DNA of 64,000 nucleotides from Corynespora cassiicola (taxonomy: Eukaryota; Ascomycota; Dothideomycetes; Pleosporales; Corynesporascaceae), in assembly GCA_022059125.1 (NCBI GenBank), contig JAEUWY010000023.1, positions 1,116,001-1,180,000 on the forward strand. The letters run 5' to 3'. The notes below the pieces were generated by a model that did not search any database, was not told where the DNA came from, and saw only the letters and a program-made list of their open reading frames with translations. Of the stretch, positions 1-11,279 are shown piece by piece. Both the position numbers and the translations under genes were made by a program. Positions within the stretch are counted from its first letter, which is position 1, and each line of letters starts with the position of its first letter.

Positions 1-1634
1 ACTCCTCGCCATGATGTCTCGATATAAATCCTGTAGCTCGCTACTCATATCATTGATTGCAGCCTCCGCGCCTTCCGCTGCATGAGCCTCAATAGTTGTA
101 TCACTGTTGAGTACACCGGCCCCGACAAAATCTCCTACCAAAGCACCCCAGCGGTTCTGGAATATAGAACCTCCAATGCCAACACCAAAGGCCTCTCCTA
201 GCGACGTAAAGAAAGACACCATTGTAGTCGCGATGGGCACATTCTCAGCTTTCTGCTCAACCTGCACTGCAAGTATGCGTCCCGGGAACAAGATCCCACC
301 ACCAAACGCAAGGATCAACTGATACCCGTAAGCCTCCCACAACGCCGATTTCGTATCCACGGTGCTGAGCATTCCCACCCCAACACTTAGCGACACCCAT
401 GCTGCTACGTTCAACCATTTGAATCTTTTCGTAACCGCCATCACAATCCCGAAGATTGCAGCACAGAAAGGTATCGTAGCAATTCCGGGCAGGATCTCGG
501 TAGCGGAGCGTAGAAGCGAATGCCCGCGTGCTATCAAAAAGTACAGGATGAGGTAATATGCCAGACCCCACAGTACGACGCCGTGCACCCAAGCAGAAAA
601 GTATCCCGAGGAGGCGGTTCTCGTAGAGAATATCGTGGTGGGGATGATGGGATTCGAAACGAGCTTGTGTTGATGGAATACCGTGATGCAAACGCCAATG
701 GTGCCGATTATGAGGGATGATATGATGCGGGCGTGGCTCCAGGGATATAGCACACCACCACCCGTTATGCCGTACAGTAGCGATGTGAGAGAGCCAGTCA
801 GCAGTCCGACGCCTACAAAATCAAGCTGTCCAACCGAAGAGCGGAATGGCCTTCTAGGATCGGGTAGCCTCAAACAGAAGAATAAGAGTGATCCTGCGAT
901 AAGACAAATCGGTATGTTGATGTAGAAAATGCTGTAACTCATCAGCTCGGTGCTCAAACCGCAGAGGCAAAACGTACAGCCTCCAAGTAGACTTTTCTGC
1001 AAAAGCTGCTCCAAGAACGACGCCAGATACGAGACCCATGGCACCCGCAAGATTGTTCAGTCCGACGAAAGTGCCTCGTTCGTGAAGGGGTACCACATCG
1101 GAAACGAGAACGTTGACCATGGCGTTGATACCGCCGCCACCTAGTCCTTGGACCTATGCAATCTAAGTTTACAGGATCTTAGGTACAAACTTCCAGATGG
1201 CTTACCACACGACTGGCAACTAGCCATGTAATGTTTTGTGCCGTTGCGCAAAGTATACTCATCGTCCAGAAGAGTCCCAAGGCGATCAGCATCGTCTTCT
1301 TATGCCCGACAATCTCTTGAAAAGCTCCATATATCGGCTGCGATACCGTTTGAGCGAACAAAAACCCGGTTCCGCACCAGTAAGCCTCGTTGGATGTAGC
1401 GTCAAGGGCTCGAGTTATCGCTGGCAGTGCCGTGGCTACAATGACTGTGTCCACCGTGGAGATGAATGTGCATGTGCATATCGAGAAGAATGCAATGTAG
1501 AAGCGCAGATCGCGAGGAGCATATTTGTTGACAGTATCGTCAGATCGCTCTTTCGATTCATTTTCGTTTGATATGCCTTTCTCTTGGTCAATAGCGGCAG
1601 GCGTGATGTTCACTGCTTGCGCCTTTGGAGTCAT
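1..1634 (-). CDS. DHA2-type MFS drug/H+ antiporter (3' end cut by window)
   Basis: A polytopic plasma-membrane transporter of the major facilitator superfamily, 14-TMS DHA2 type, which exports drugs or metabolites against protons. The ATG is at 1634. Exons read 1634-1206, 1153-978 and 931-1, with introns 1154-1205 (GTAAGC..CATAG) and 932-977 (GTACGT..TACAG). After a ~45-residue hydrophilic N-terminus comes TM1 with DTVIVATALPAI, then the A-like loop YGAFQEIVGHKKTM, RVVQGLGGGGINA of TM4, and the TM5 stretch GAMGLVSGVVLGAAF followed by WRLIFYINIPICLI, a signature order for DHA2 pumps. Near the window edge the frame still reads FGVGIGGSIFQNRWGALVGD, the usual last-TM region, so only the C-terminal tail is missing. 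The substrate cannot be told. A siderophore or polyketide exporter is possible. Confidence 0.9.
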
Positions 1635-2465
1635 AGTGACCCAGGTGGAGGCGGTCCTTAAAAAAAAAAAACAAGCGCGATCAGAAAGCCCTATAAAGGC
1701 TGGGGAGACTCAAAGAATATTATATTGCTCGGAAGATTATTCATCTTCGCCCAGACAATGCTGATATAGAATCTAGTCGGAAAGCCCGGTGTTGCTGATG
1801 CTCCTCGTCCTATTCGTCCGTCAGCGCTAACCTACATGAAGTCGAAAGGCCTTCACACGGGTCAGACCTGCGTGCCACCACGCTTAATAACCTTGAAGGA
1901 CGGAATTTCGATCTTCAGCTCCTGGGGTTAACATGGCACTTCTGCCAAAATGGGATAGTGAGGGATATCATCCCACAGTAACACGCTAGCCACAAATCCT
2001 CCGTCCTGAGAAGAGAACTTTTTGGGATACAGGAAGCGAATTAGATACCATGGTGATTGTTCCGAATGTAGGAAGTAGTTACGAATACACACTCGCACCA
2101 CCTCATCATCAGAATCTCCTCTCCCCAGCCAATGACCGGATCCAACTTGCCAGAAAACACACGTTAGCAAAGAAACACCACACCCTTCTAGTTTTGAACC
2201 TGATATACCATTATAGCGAGGCCGAGCTGTAAGAAAACAATCATCATCACTAGTTTTCAAAAAAAGAGAATATGGTGGAGCATGAGTCGCTCGATTGAGA
2301 ATCTATTTCTTTGAATGCATGAAGAATTACAAAAAGTTTACAAAAACGAAGTCTGGAGCAGGTAACTCGCAATCCAATCCGGTGTCCCCTGCATAACGCC
2401 ATTCCAATTGCATTGCCCTGAAGAAATCGTCCCGAAATCTAGTTACATGTCAGTTCTTTGCTTGC
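1635..2465. other. Intergenic: upstream of MFS gene, downstream of PHO8
   Basis: 831 bp holding the promoter side of the MFS gene and the 3' flank of the phosphatase. There is an A-run (about 11 A) near 1660 just upstream of the MFS start. The open frames here are short, without family motifs or plausible splice partners, and I see no gene. Confidence 0.6.
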
Positions 2466-4304
2466 TCAGTGTCCGCAGCCACAGCTTCGGCCGTGCTGGA
2501 AATGTCTCTTCTTAAAGTCACCCTCGTAGCTTGCAAGATGGTTCTGTCCATCGAGTCGCTGGCCCTCTTCGGGAAGCGGACCCATCCAGCTCTGGATGGT
2601 GCCGTTGGCATCGACGACCTGGAGTCCCAGGCCCTTCTCCCTCAGCTCTTTGGTCACGGCCTCGACATCCACGTTGAGGTACTCCCTCAGGAACTTTCCG
2701 ACCTCGGTGTTCTCGTGGTTTCCGACAAGGGGCATCGCGGCCTTGGGATCGGATGAGTAAATGTTGACGTCGGCAGCGGAGTGGCCGTGAGTGCTCCATC
2801 CGGTTTGGGAGCGACGAGAAATCATGTCGGCATATTGGTAGAGCGCAGTCTCGGGTGTCTCGATAAGATTCTTGAGCTCCTCATCGGAATAGTCCTTGAT
2901 ACCAAGACCCTCGGATATGGACTCGCGAACAAAGGACTCGAGGCCGCCCTTGGAAGAATCACTCTCGAGGTACTTCTGTAATTCAAGGGCAAGACGCTCG
3001 GCAGAGTGGGAAGCGTTAGCAAGTGGTGCAGGATACCAAACATATTCGGGATACGAAGCATGGAGCTCTATACCTCCAGTGTTAGTCTTTCTCTGTCTCA
3101 GGGTAACGCGCAACTTACGTCGAGCGGTTGCCAGGCCGCCAGTCTCGTGGTCCGAGGTGGAAACCATGACACCCTCGGTCGAGTCTTTTTCCAGGAAATC
3201 AAGGACTGCCGCAAAGGTCTTGTCGTAGGCGAGAACCTCATGAACCTGAGCAGCAGGGTCGTTGTGGTGGCCGGCATGGTCGATTCGCGAACCCTCGATC
3301 ATCAGGAAAAATCCCTTGTCGCTATCCCTGGTTGCCTCACTGAGAGCCTTGAGTGCAGTCTCGGCCATCTCGTGCAACGAGGGGTAAATGTCGTTCTCGT
3401 TCCTACGGTCAATCTCATACGGGATATCGGTCGGGGCGAAGAGTCCAAGCATGGGCAGATCCAGCCCAGAACCGCCGTTCAAGTCGTCGAAGCTTTTGCG
3501 ATCAGAGATGTAGCTAAATCCCTTCTCCTTGGCCATGGCTACGATATCACGTCCATCCGCCCTACACGACTCCTCGGTCGAGTTCGGCAAGAAATGACAG
3601 CGACCACCGCCAAACATCAAATCGACGACGCGCCCCAGGGGGTAATCACCGACCATCTGCTGCGCAATGAGATCCTCCTCCTGACGCATGTTGACGTGCG
3701 AGGCGAAGCAGGCTGGCGTGGCGTCGGTGATCCTCGTGGTTACAACCAGTCCCGTCATGTATCCCGCCTGCTTTGCAGCCTCCAGAACCGTTCCGCAGGG
3801 GTTGTGGTCCGGGTCGACCGAAATTGCACCATTGTAACTCTTCAGTCCGCATGAGAAAGCCGTCGCGCCAGCCGCAGAGTCGGTGATCAGGCTGCTGGAG
3901 CTCCTCGTCCTTGACTGTCCGATAAGATGTTGGTCGATGACCAGCTGCTCGCCCCAGGGAGCCGCGTTCTGGTACTGCATGAAGCTCCTTGTCAAGCTCA
4001 GACTGGTTGGCCCCATGCCATCAGACACCATGAAGATCAGGTTGCGCTTGCCGCTCGGGTGAGGGCTACTATGCTGCGGGTCCTGACTCTTTTGATACAC
4101 GACTGCGAGGACGATGACAATGGCGGTGGCCAGCACAGCCCAGACGAAAAGTCCAATCTCACGCCAGAACCTCCATGTCCGCGGGCCGCCATCGGTGCGC
4201 TGCGTGGGTTGGCCGGTGAGGAGGGCGTCTTCTTCGGCGAGGTCGCGGTCCGCGGAGAGTTCGGAGGAGGGGCGGTTGGAGAGGAGTGGGCGCGTGCCTG
4301 GCAT
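2466..4304 (-). CDS. PHO8: Repressible vacuolar alkaline phosphatase (Pho8 family)
   Basis: Type II membrane alkaline phosphatase that hydrolyses phosphomonoesters in the vacuole lumen and is normally induced by phosphate starvation. Start ATG at 4304; exons 4304-3119 and 3067-2466. The 51-nt intron 3068-3118 (GTAAGTTG..GTATAG) is in frame and stop-free, so an unspliced reading gives 612 aa; splicing gives about 595 aa and restores ETGGLATARQLHASYPE. A cytosolic tail of ~48 residues is followed by one TM segment (about 50-70), then the catalytic domain: metal Asp in MVSDGMGPTS (~95), nucleophile Ser in TDSAAGATAF (~143), RIDHAGHHNDP (~340-350) and SDHETGG (~384-390). All expected Zn/Mg ligand motifs visible to me are present. 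The protein ends in a Gly/Cys/His tail. Its size matches fungal Pho8. Confidence 0.96.
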   Translation of the reverse strand: MPGTRPLLSNRPSSELSADRDLAEEDALLTGQPTQRTDGGPRTWRFWREIGLFVWAVLATAIVIVLAVVYQKSQDPQHSSPHPSGKRNLIFMVSDGMGPTSLSLTRSFMQYQNAAPWGEQLVIDQHLIGQSRTRSSSSLITDSAAGATAFSCGLKSYNGAISVDPDHNPCGTVLEAAKQAGYMTGLVVTTRITDATPACFASHVNMRQEEDLIAQQMVGDYPLGRVVDLMFGGGRCHFLPNSTEESCRADGRDIVAMAKEKGFSYISDRKSFDDLNGGSGLDLPMLGLFAPTDIPYEIDRRNENDIYPSLHEMAETALKALSEATRDSDKGFFLMIEGSRIDHAGHHNDPAAQVHEVLAYDKTFAAVLDFLEKDSTEGVMVSTSDHETGGLATARRKLRVTLRQRKTNTGGIELHASYPEYVWYPAPLANASHSAERLALELQKYLESDSSKGGLESFVRESISEGLGIKDYSDEELKNLIETPETALYQYADMISRRSQTGWSTHGHSAADVNIYSSDPKAAMPLVGNHENTEVGKFLREYLNVDVEAVTKELREKGLGLQVVDANGTIQSWMGPLPEEGQRLDGQNHLASYEGDFKKRHFQHGRSCGCGH

Positions 4305-4858
4305 GGCGGTGATAAGAGGGAAGCCCTCTGAGCGAAGAAATCACGAAAGGAAATGGTGAGCAGGTCGCAAAGGAACGTCGAAGGGAGCGTGGTGGTTGTT
4401 GTCTGAGAGTCGCAGCATGACGCCTGCCCATGGCTGATGACCTGGAAACGGTTAATCGGAGGCTTGGCGTGAACAGCCCCGGGGGTCTGGGCGCAAACGA
4501 CTACCTCTAGGCCGCCTTGTCACCTGCACACCCTGCATGATCGTCCATCTCATCTGATACCATCATGCTGGGGCTGCGCGGAAGGTCTGCCGTGAGCAGG
4601 CATGCAAGTGCAAAGAAGTTGGGCGGCGGCATGCTAGCACTGTACCTAGAAGCGATGCTTAGCTCCATGAAACCACGCGATGGATTGGCCAACAGCTTTA
4701 GCAGCGTTACGAAGACAGTCCAGTCAAGATTTGGCATCGCTCAGATCTTCCATTATACAAAAAGTCGACTATCCGAATCTAACACCAGAGAATCTCTATG
4801 AAGACGATTTGCGAGGTATCATGTCTCTCATCAGCGAACTCCCTCCCACATAGCACCT
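4305..4858. other. Intergenic: PHO8 upstream region
   Basis: 554 bp between the phosphatase start and the 3' end of the methyltransferase gene, both on the minus strand. It should contain the PHO8 promoter and the methyltransferase terminator. No family-like open frame and no clear repeat seen. Confidence 0.5.
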
Positions 4859-5808
4859 CTACGCAGCTTTCCTCCCAGTCCCCACTATGCCCGTGAAATC
4901 CATCTCTACCTTGCCATCTACCCCGAACTTGCCCTCCGCCCAAGCCCTGAGGTGTTTGTGAATAGCCTTGAACCACTCCTCCTTCCGCCCTGCCTCCCAC
5001 TCCGATCCAATCATCTTCACCGGAAACATCATGGCCTCTGCCCACCCCGCCGCAGTCCCCGCCACTGCCCTGATCGACTTAACCACCATCTCAACATCTT
5101 CGAACCCAGCATTCCGAAGGTGGGACTCGACACTCTCAGGATCCTCCCAGCGGTTCCCCATGTGCATCTTGTTCACCACATCCTCATAGCTGGGCACCGG
5201 AGGCGAATCATCGAGCTTGGCGATCGCAGACGCGACGACCTCGTACCAGTGCAGCGTCTTCCACGTAGAGATGGCAATGAAGCCGCCGGGGCGGATGAGC
5301 GAGTGACACGTCTGCAATGTGGAGAGGGGCATGCCGAATATGCCAAAGTTGATGAAGAGGTGCGTATACGAGTCTGGGGGCAGCTGAATGTTCTACATCG
5401 CCGGACCAAGTCAGCACTTTTCGTTCATCTCTTTCTGCGGTAGGATATGGAGGTGTGAAAGCGACGTACCGTGCCGTCAACGACTTGCGTCTGTAGGCCT
5501 GTCCATCCCTCGGCTTTTCCCCGCGCTTCCAGGAATTCGAGCATGCTAGTGCTCACGTCACCGCCGAGGACGCTCATGTCTCCCCACTTCTCTTGGGGTA
5601 CTGCGCCGTAGAGCTCCACTTCTAGGGCGCCTGTGCCGCATGCGAGGTCAAAGATCTGTGCCTCGCCTTCCAGTTGCGACAGGCCCGACTTTTGGATCAT
5701 GATTGATGCGTAGGGGCGAGTCGCATTCTCTGCGATCTTGTATTTCTCCGCTGCGTCGAAGGAGAGGAACACCCCTTCGGATGCGTGGGATGACTTGTCG
5801 GTCGACAT
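4859..5808 (-). CDS. Class I SAM-dependent methyltransferase
   Basis: A soluble S-adenosylmethionine-dependent methyltransferase of about 290 aa. Exons 5808-5470 and 5392-4859, with intron 5393-5469 (GTACGTCG..GATGTAG). I chose the ATG at 5808 (MSTDKSSHAS) because upstream in-frame sequence is low-complexity and unlike the family. Motif I is seen as IFDLACGTGALEVEL (about residues 50-64), an acidic motif II as VLGGDVSTSML, and a post-I segment TQVVDGTNIQLPPDSYTHLF crosses the intron. LIRPGGFIAISTW is the typical motif III. This arrangement matches ubiquinone/menaquinone or arsenite-type Methyltransf_11/25 proteins; the acceptor cannot be told. It lacks a signal peptide, so it is probably cytosolic. 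No clustered biosynthetic partner is present to suggest a product. Confidence 0.88.
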
Positions 5809-6433
5809 GTTGTGCGTAATGTAAATATGCTGTGTTCTTGAATGTTTGATGGTTGTGCGTGGTAATAGGCTGCGGAGGATAGATAAGGTAGGTAGGTATG
5901 TGCGTCTGATCATATATATAATTATCCTTTCTCAATCGGTTTGTATATATATTGTGGAAGCTGCCAAAGAGTCGTCTTTTTATATGCGTTGCTGATTAAA
6001 GCTGTCTATATGGCGTTAGGAATGGTAAATAAACGCTCCGAGTATGTCTCCGGTTGTAAGGCTGTGATGGCTTAAACCGCTTTTGGGAAGCTTTTGGTAA
6101 GCGGGCGGAAAGATCAATAGTCTCCGCATCGACAAGGATAGGAACCTCGATAAAGTATTCGTCCGTTGAGTCTTACGCCCAGATTATGGATCCGTAGTAC
6201 GCATGGAACAGTGTTGGATGTCATGGCATAAGGACATGGGATGTAGATAGGATGACAAAGATTCGAAAAAAAGACGAAACATTCAGGAAAATCATTTCGT
6301 ATTCAGAACGCCTCCATTGATCTTGTTAATCGTTCCTGTCCGAGAGAGGCTTGCCTTCAGATCATGAGACGGGTATACCTTTTCCACCATTTATGCAGAT
6401 CCCAAAACGCCGGCGCTATGCTTTCACATGTTC
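5809..6433. other. Intergenic: methyltransferase upstream / RPC34 downstream
   Basis: 625 bp, AT-richer than its neighbours, with short TATATA runs around 5910-5955 just upstream of the methyltransferase start. A TATA-containing promoter is plausible there. Nothing else recognised. Confidence 0.45.
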
Positions 6434-7579
6434 TTAGATGTCCTCTGATGTAGTCTCCAACCACTCGCCGAAATATACACAGGTCCTCGCTGAGATTTCC
6501 CCTTCATCCTGGCAGAGATCAAATACCGGGCAGTTACCGCAAGGTGCATCGACGAATCCGTTGAAAGTCTTCGTGTCGATGGCGCTCAACGCCGTACGGT
6601 AGTTGGTGACCGATGTCTTCTCTAGGCGACCGTCAAGCACCATCATCTCCAGCAGTTGCTCCATATCCTCGTCCCTCACCGTCTTGCCCCTCAACAAGCC
6701 CGTCGTGTTTAGCCAGAGAGCGACCGACGTTGCGGTGGGGTTGTGAGGGGTGGCCTTGTGGATGAATCGAGTCGCGTTAGGGTCTCGCGGCGGTCGATAC
6801 GGTTTAACAGCAGGGGCATCCTCGATGTCACGTACTCCCTGCACTTGCGCCTTCTTCTGTGCGATAGCCGCCTCTCTATCGGTCGGCGCATAGTCATTCC
6901 AAACTCCTGAGACCTTGACACAAGTCTCGTTCTGGATGTGATTCGCGACAACTCCAACAACGGTGTCAATGAGAGCCATGTCGAAATCACCCTCTGACTG
7001 CCATGGACCTCCAGCGATCTCTTCGGACGGCGTAAGATGCTTCAGCAGGTACATCTTGCGATTGGGGAATTTGACGCTCATGACGGCTTGTACCAACTCC
7101 TTTGATTCCAAACTCTTCAGACATTTTGTTAGAAGCTGCTGGGTAAAGTTTGTGCGTGCGCGCAAAGCTTTTGACCATACTCCCTCGCTTTGCGCCTGGT
7201 CGATGTGGTGGTAGAGTAGACGTTCGTCGGACGTGAGTTTCCGCAACCTACGTCGAGTCAATACTTTCCCCTAAACAATAGGAAGGGAGTGGTCCTACTT
7301 TTCAGCTTCCTCTCTCGATCTCAGCTGCCAGCAGGGCTCGCCCTGCAGGGTCATGAGCTTCATGAGATGCCTATCGCATAGCTCTTGGAGCAACATCATG
7401 AGTTCGTTCATGCTCTCTGCCACCTGCATCCCAGAAAGATCGCGCTGGAAAAAAATGGTCCCCTTGGGTCGCTCGAAACATTTGTCGTAGAGGATATCGA
7501 GGCGGCTGGAGGTGTCGACGGCCGCGCCTGGCTCCTCCTTCACCGCCGCGGGCGGCGCTTCTGTTGTGGCGGAGGCCAT
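6434..7579 (-). CDS. RPC34: DNA-directed RNA polymerase III subunit Rpc34 (RPC6)
   Basis: Subunit of the nuclear Pol III Rpc82-Rpc34-Rpc31 initiation subcomplex, which transcribes tRNA and 5S genes and contacts TFIIIB. Exons 7579-7299 and 7247-6434 give about 364 aa; intron 7248-7298 (GTAGGACC..GACGTAG). The ATG at 7579 (MASATTEAPPA) is chosen because a longer frame upstream opens only with a GTG. The N-terminal half holds tandem winged-helix domains (LDILYDKCFERPKGTIF; LTSDERLLYHHIDQA; TQQLLTKCLKSLESKELV). The diagnostic segment EIAGGPWQSEGDFD is present, and the C-terminus carries the Cys-rich site CGNCPVFDLCQDEG..RTCVYFGEWLE expected of Rpc34. Length agrees with fungal orthologues. The gene is divergent from the Tri12-like pump, but 1.4 kb separates them. 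Confidence 0.95.
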
Positions 7580-8972
7580 GTTGAGTGGAGGTGCAGTCAC
7601 TGCTACCGATCGACCATGGAAGTAGCGGAGGAGCGGCTTGCTCGCGGAGGGTGTTGGAGAGGTGTGTGTGCTGCGCGGTGCAGTGGGTGACTATTTGTCG
7701 GGTGGGGGGCCAAAAATTCGCCCAAAATTTGGCCAAGATTTCATGGCCCGTGCATGAGTGAGCGCCCAGCAATCACGTGTCGGCCCAAGACAGCCCGGCC
7801 GGGAGTGGGCCCTGAGCCCCTCAGTCCAGCTCTCTACCCCATGGGGTTCAGCCCTTGACAGTGCATCATTGCATCCGCCCCGGCCTTGGTCGCCCGCACA
7901 TCCATTCATTCGTCCCGCCGCCAGCTGGACTTCGCCTGGGCGTCGCCCGGCTGCCATCGTGCGCGCCCAAGCTGTTTAGGCACACGTCTGCCTCGCGCTG
8001 AGTCAACTGTGACCGCTAGGTCCCCAGCTCTGAATCAATAGGTTTCACCGCACCGCCTCCGAAGGACGAATCCAGGCAGCTGGCTCCGTCTGCCGCACCA
8101 GCTCGCTCCCGACGGTACACTCTCCCCCCGGGATGCATGTATGAGCAGTGCGACGCATTGGCCAGACCGCTGTCGACTTGTCGTGTTCAGCGCGCAACGG
8201 ACACGCCGCGTCGTCACCTGCTGAATCTGTACCCTTCTCCATCATCTGCCGGCTAACGATTGGCGACTTGACCATTGCATACGCCCATGCTCCTGCATAT
8301 CTCACTCGTGTCATGCTCATGTCCCTCCGCATTGAACAAGGAACATCCTCTGTTGCCCTACCCGCTTTGTGCATTGTACCTTGAGCAATCATCAGTGAGC
8401 CGGATATAGATTAACACCGCTGAGACGCGATATGTAGCCCTAGCCGGGAAGATCTAGTCCAGAGCGGATATCGAGAACCGAATTGGCGATTGCTCGACGG
8501 TGTCCAGGCCCACTAGTGGATGAAGCCGTTTCTCACTCCCCATTCCCGAGCATCCCCGTCTCCAACACTTTAGATCTCGCCAGAACTAGAAGACACCGCG
8601 CCAGCATTCGCTCAACCGCGTGGCGCCCACGTTGTATTCGAGAGGCCGGTGCCCGTCAGGTAAAGGTAGATTCATGCTCACCAATCAAACATTTGCTTGC
8701 TCCCAATAGCTGCTTTCTCAACGGCTTTGCGGCACACCATGGGCCCGAGTCCTCGGATGCGCATCACTTCTAGGAGCATAAGGACATCCTGGGCTAGTCC
8801 GAGCGAAGCATCCGGCTTCTCCACTGTTCCCATGTATTAGTTGCCGGGATAGCTGGCTGACCTCTGTTGGGATAAAGATCCCCAGATCCCCAGGTTTCGC
8901 TTCTCTTCCCCAGCTTTGGCTCTGCGTCTAATTTGTTTTCCTCTCTATTTGTCACCGAGTCGAGGTAGAGAC
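7580..8972. other. Intergenic: divergent region RPC34 / Tri12-like pump
   Basis: 1.39 kb separating two divergently transcribed starts. The first ~400 bp next to RPC34 are GC-rich, the rest mixed. Several 60-100 codon frames occur on both strands, but none has a motif, a signal peptide or a consistent splice model. I see only promoter DNA here. Confidence 0.5.
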
Positions 8973-10898
8973 ATGGCCGACGAGAAGACCCCACAGGAGG
9001 AGGTTGTCTCCAATGACCCCTCTCTGACACACCACAAATCCAACAGCAGCCATGGCCTGCATCACGATCACATTGCAGCAGAAGCTCTCGGAGGGCACAC
9101 TGGTGACCTGCCTCAAGGTTATTTCCGCAGTGCAGGGTTCATCGGTACTGTCATTGTAAGTTTGGTCCGGTGACCTGCATATCGAATGTCGCTCACACTG
9201 TGTAGGCGACCTGTCTGGCCCAGATATCTGGATACCTAGGATGGGTTCTTCCTTCCAACACCCTCAGCCTGATTAATGCAGCCATTGGCCCCTCACCCAA
9301 CATAATATGGGTCTCCATATCGTGGACGGCGGGATTCGCGGTCGGTTTTACTCTAGTTGGTCGTCTGTCAGATATCTTTGGCCGGAGATGGTTTTTCATC
9401 ATGTCATCCGTCTTGGGCTTGATTGGAAACATCATTGGGGCAAGCGCACAAAGCATCAACATGCTGATCGTATGTTTTCGAAGCTCGAGACGCAGCTCCC
9501 TACTAACCCCTTCAGGCTACAAACACCATCAACGGACTTGCGGCTGCTGGCCAACTCTCATTCCATATCATTCTGGGCGAACTTATTCCCAACGCCCTAA
9601 GAGGACCCGTGAATGCATTCGTCCTGACTACGTCTGTTCCTTTCGCCGTTTTTGGCCCTCCAGTCGCCCGGGCCTTCTACGAGAACACCGAACTCCAATG
9701 GAGATGGTCATACATTCTGGGCGTGATCGTAAACACTCTGGCCGTTCTCCTTTACTTTTTCTTTTATCACCCGCCCACCTACGAGATGCTTCACGTGGGT
9801 GGCAAATCCAAGATCAAGCAGCTCAAGACGCTCGATTGGGTTGGGATTGCTCTCTTTACAGCTGGGCTCTGTGTCTTCCTTATCGGGATGAACTGGGGCG
9901 GCAGTGCATATCCATGGAAGTCGGGGCATGTGTTGGGCGCCCTGTTCGCCGGCTTCTTCACGCTTGTCGCATTCTGCTTCTGGGAGGCATACTCCGGACT
10001 CGAATACCCTCTCATCCCGATGCACTTGTTCAAGAACATCCCCTACGATGCCAATGTGGCCTGCGCGAGTTTAGCCGCCGTGGTCTACTACGCCAATACT
10101 GTCATCTGGCCCAGCATGGTCGGAGCTCTCTTCACCACCGACATCAAGGAGACTGGATGGCTCTCAGTAAGTCCCTGTCACCAATTTGAACCACAAAGCT
10201 AACGCATCCAGTGCGCCGTCGGCGGCGGCCTCCTCCTAGGCCAAATCCTCGGTGGCATGGGCGTCCGCTATCTCCCCCGCATGAAGATCCAAATGACCGT
10301 CTCATCCGTAATCTGCGTTGCATTCGTCGCCGCCGTGGCCGCCTCCAACGCCTCGACCAAGAACCGCACCACAGCCATGCTCCTCATCGGCACCATTGGC
10401 GCGGGCTACATTGAGAATCTGACCCTCAGTTCTACGGCCTACCTTTGGGATCCGGCCGACATGGGCCTCGTCACGGGAGTGTTGGGCGCTATCCGCACGG
10501 CTATCTCGGCTATAGCGACGAGCATGTACTCTTCTATCCTGGCCACCGAGTCTGCAAAGTACATCCCGCGGTACGTCACGCCTGCGGCTCTCGGCGCGGG
10601 GCTACCTGAGTCCTCGCTCACGGCGCTGTTCGCGGGCATCACACTGGGTGATTTTAGTGCGGTGCCGGATATCACGCCCCAGGTTATTGCAGTGGTTGGA
10701 GATGCTGTTAAGCAGGCGTATTCGATGGCATTCAGGACGGTGTTTTTGTGCACTCTGCCCTTTGGTGCGTTGTTGCTTATTGCGGCGCTTTTGTCACCGA
10801 ATGTCGAGGAGTATCTCACTGATGAAGTAGCGAGGAAGTTACATGGTAATAAGGACAAGACGAAGACGGAGAGGAAGGAGGTTGTCGATGAGGTGTAG
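8973..10898 (+). CDS. MFS efflux pump, trichothecene (Tri12)/siderophore transporter-like
   Basis: A 14-TMS major facilitator of the fungal Tri12-like group, which includes trichothecene efflux pumps and siderophore-iron transporters. Four exons, 8973-9155, 9206-9469, 9516-10166 and 10212-10898, give 594 aa; introns are 45-50 nt with good GT-AG ends, and a textbook TACTAAC branch site lies at 9501. The N-terminus is hydrophilic and His-rich. Family features seen are GYLGWVLPSNTLSLINAAIG, VGRLSDIFGRRWFFI (motif A), ATNTINGLAAAGQLSFHIIL with LGELIPNALRG, the central WRWSYILGVIVN, and CAVGGGLLLGQILGGMGVRY late in the protein. The C-terminal loop ends in a basic tail. Location is probably the plasma membrane. 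No toxin-pathway genes are adjacent, so the substrate is unknown; self-protection or siderophore uptake are both possible. Confidence 0.92.
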
Positions 10899-11279
10899 AT
10901 ACCTGGTATACGGGAGATCACTGTGGGCTAGGTCAATCAGACGTATATACAGCCCACCTCCAAATACTCTAATCACAGCAAGGAGCCACTTCACTCTCAT
11001 AACCATTTTGCGTAGTCGTGACCATCATTGCATAAATCTAAATCACCTAAATCAAGTCTAGCTCTGGAGGTGATGTTCGTAGTGGTAATGTTTTTGCTGA
11101 GTGACAGAACCGTGGTTTCAAGGCCCAACGACTCAACCATATGGAGGATCAAAAGACTTCCGCAATGCGTAGTGATCATCTCTTCTTCAACCAGCATGGC
11201 AGTCCCGTACATAAATCAAGTCTATCTCCTATGCAAAAATATCAACAAAAGAAAACAAAACCCCCTCCATCCCCCTCAT
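10899..11279. other. Convergent intergenic region with dispersed repeat copy A
   Basis: 381 bp between the 3' ends of the Tri12-like and 6PGDH-like genes. It serves as the shared terminator region and contains, at about 11059-11176, a diverged copy of a sequence also found at 44.0 kb (listed separately). Confidence 0.6.
11059..11176 (+). repeat. Dispersed repeat, copy A
   Basis: Begins TAGCTCTGGAGGTGATG and ends GCAATGCGTAGTGA. The same start and end blocks, in the same order and orientation, occur at 44007-44137, with a shared middle (CCGTGGTTTCAAGGCCCAACGA against CCGTAGCTTCAAAGCTCAACGA) and one or two small indels. Many differences are C/T or G/A transitions. No terminal inverted repeats or target-site duplications were evident. 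It may be a fragment of a transposon or a short interspersed element. Confidence 0.6.

Noticed and set aside
3006..3854. 282-codon plus-strand frame antisense to PHO8
   Set aside because: Covers the catalytic region of alkaline phosphatase on the opposite strand and shows no family motif.
1..10898. A secondary-metabolite cluster around the two MFS pumps and the methyltransferase
   Set aside because: No PKS, NRPS, terpene synthase, P450 or pathway regulator nearby, and housekeeping genes (PHO8, RPC34) lie between them.
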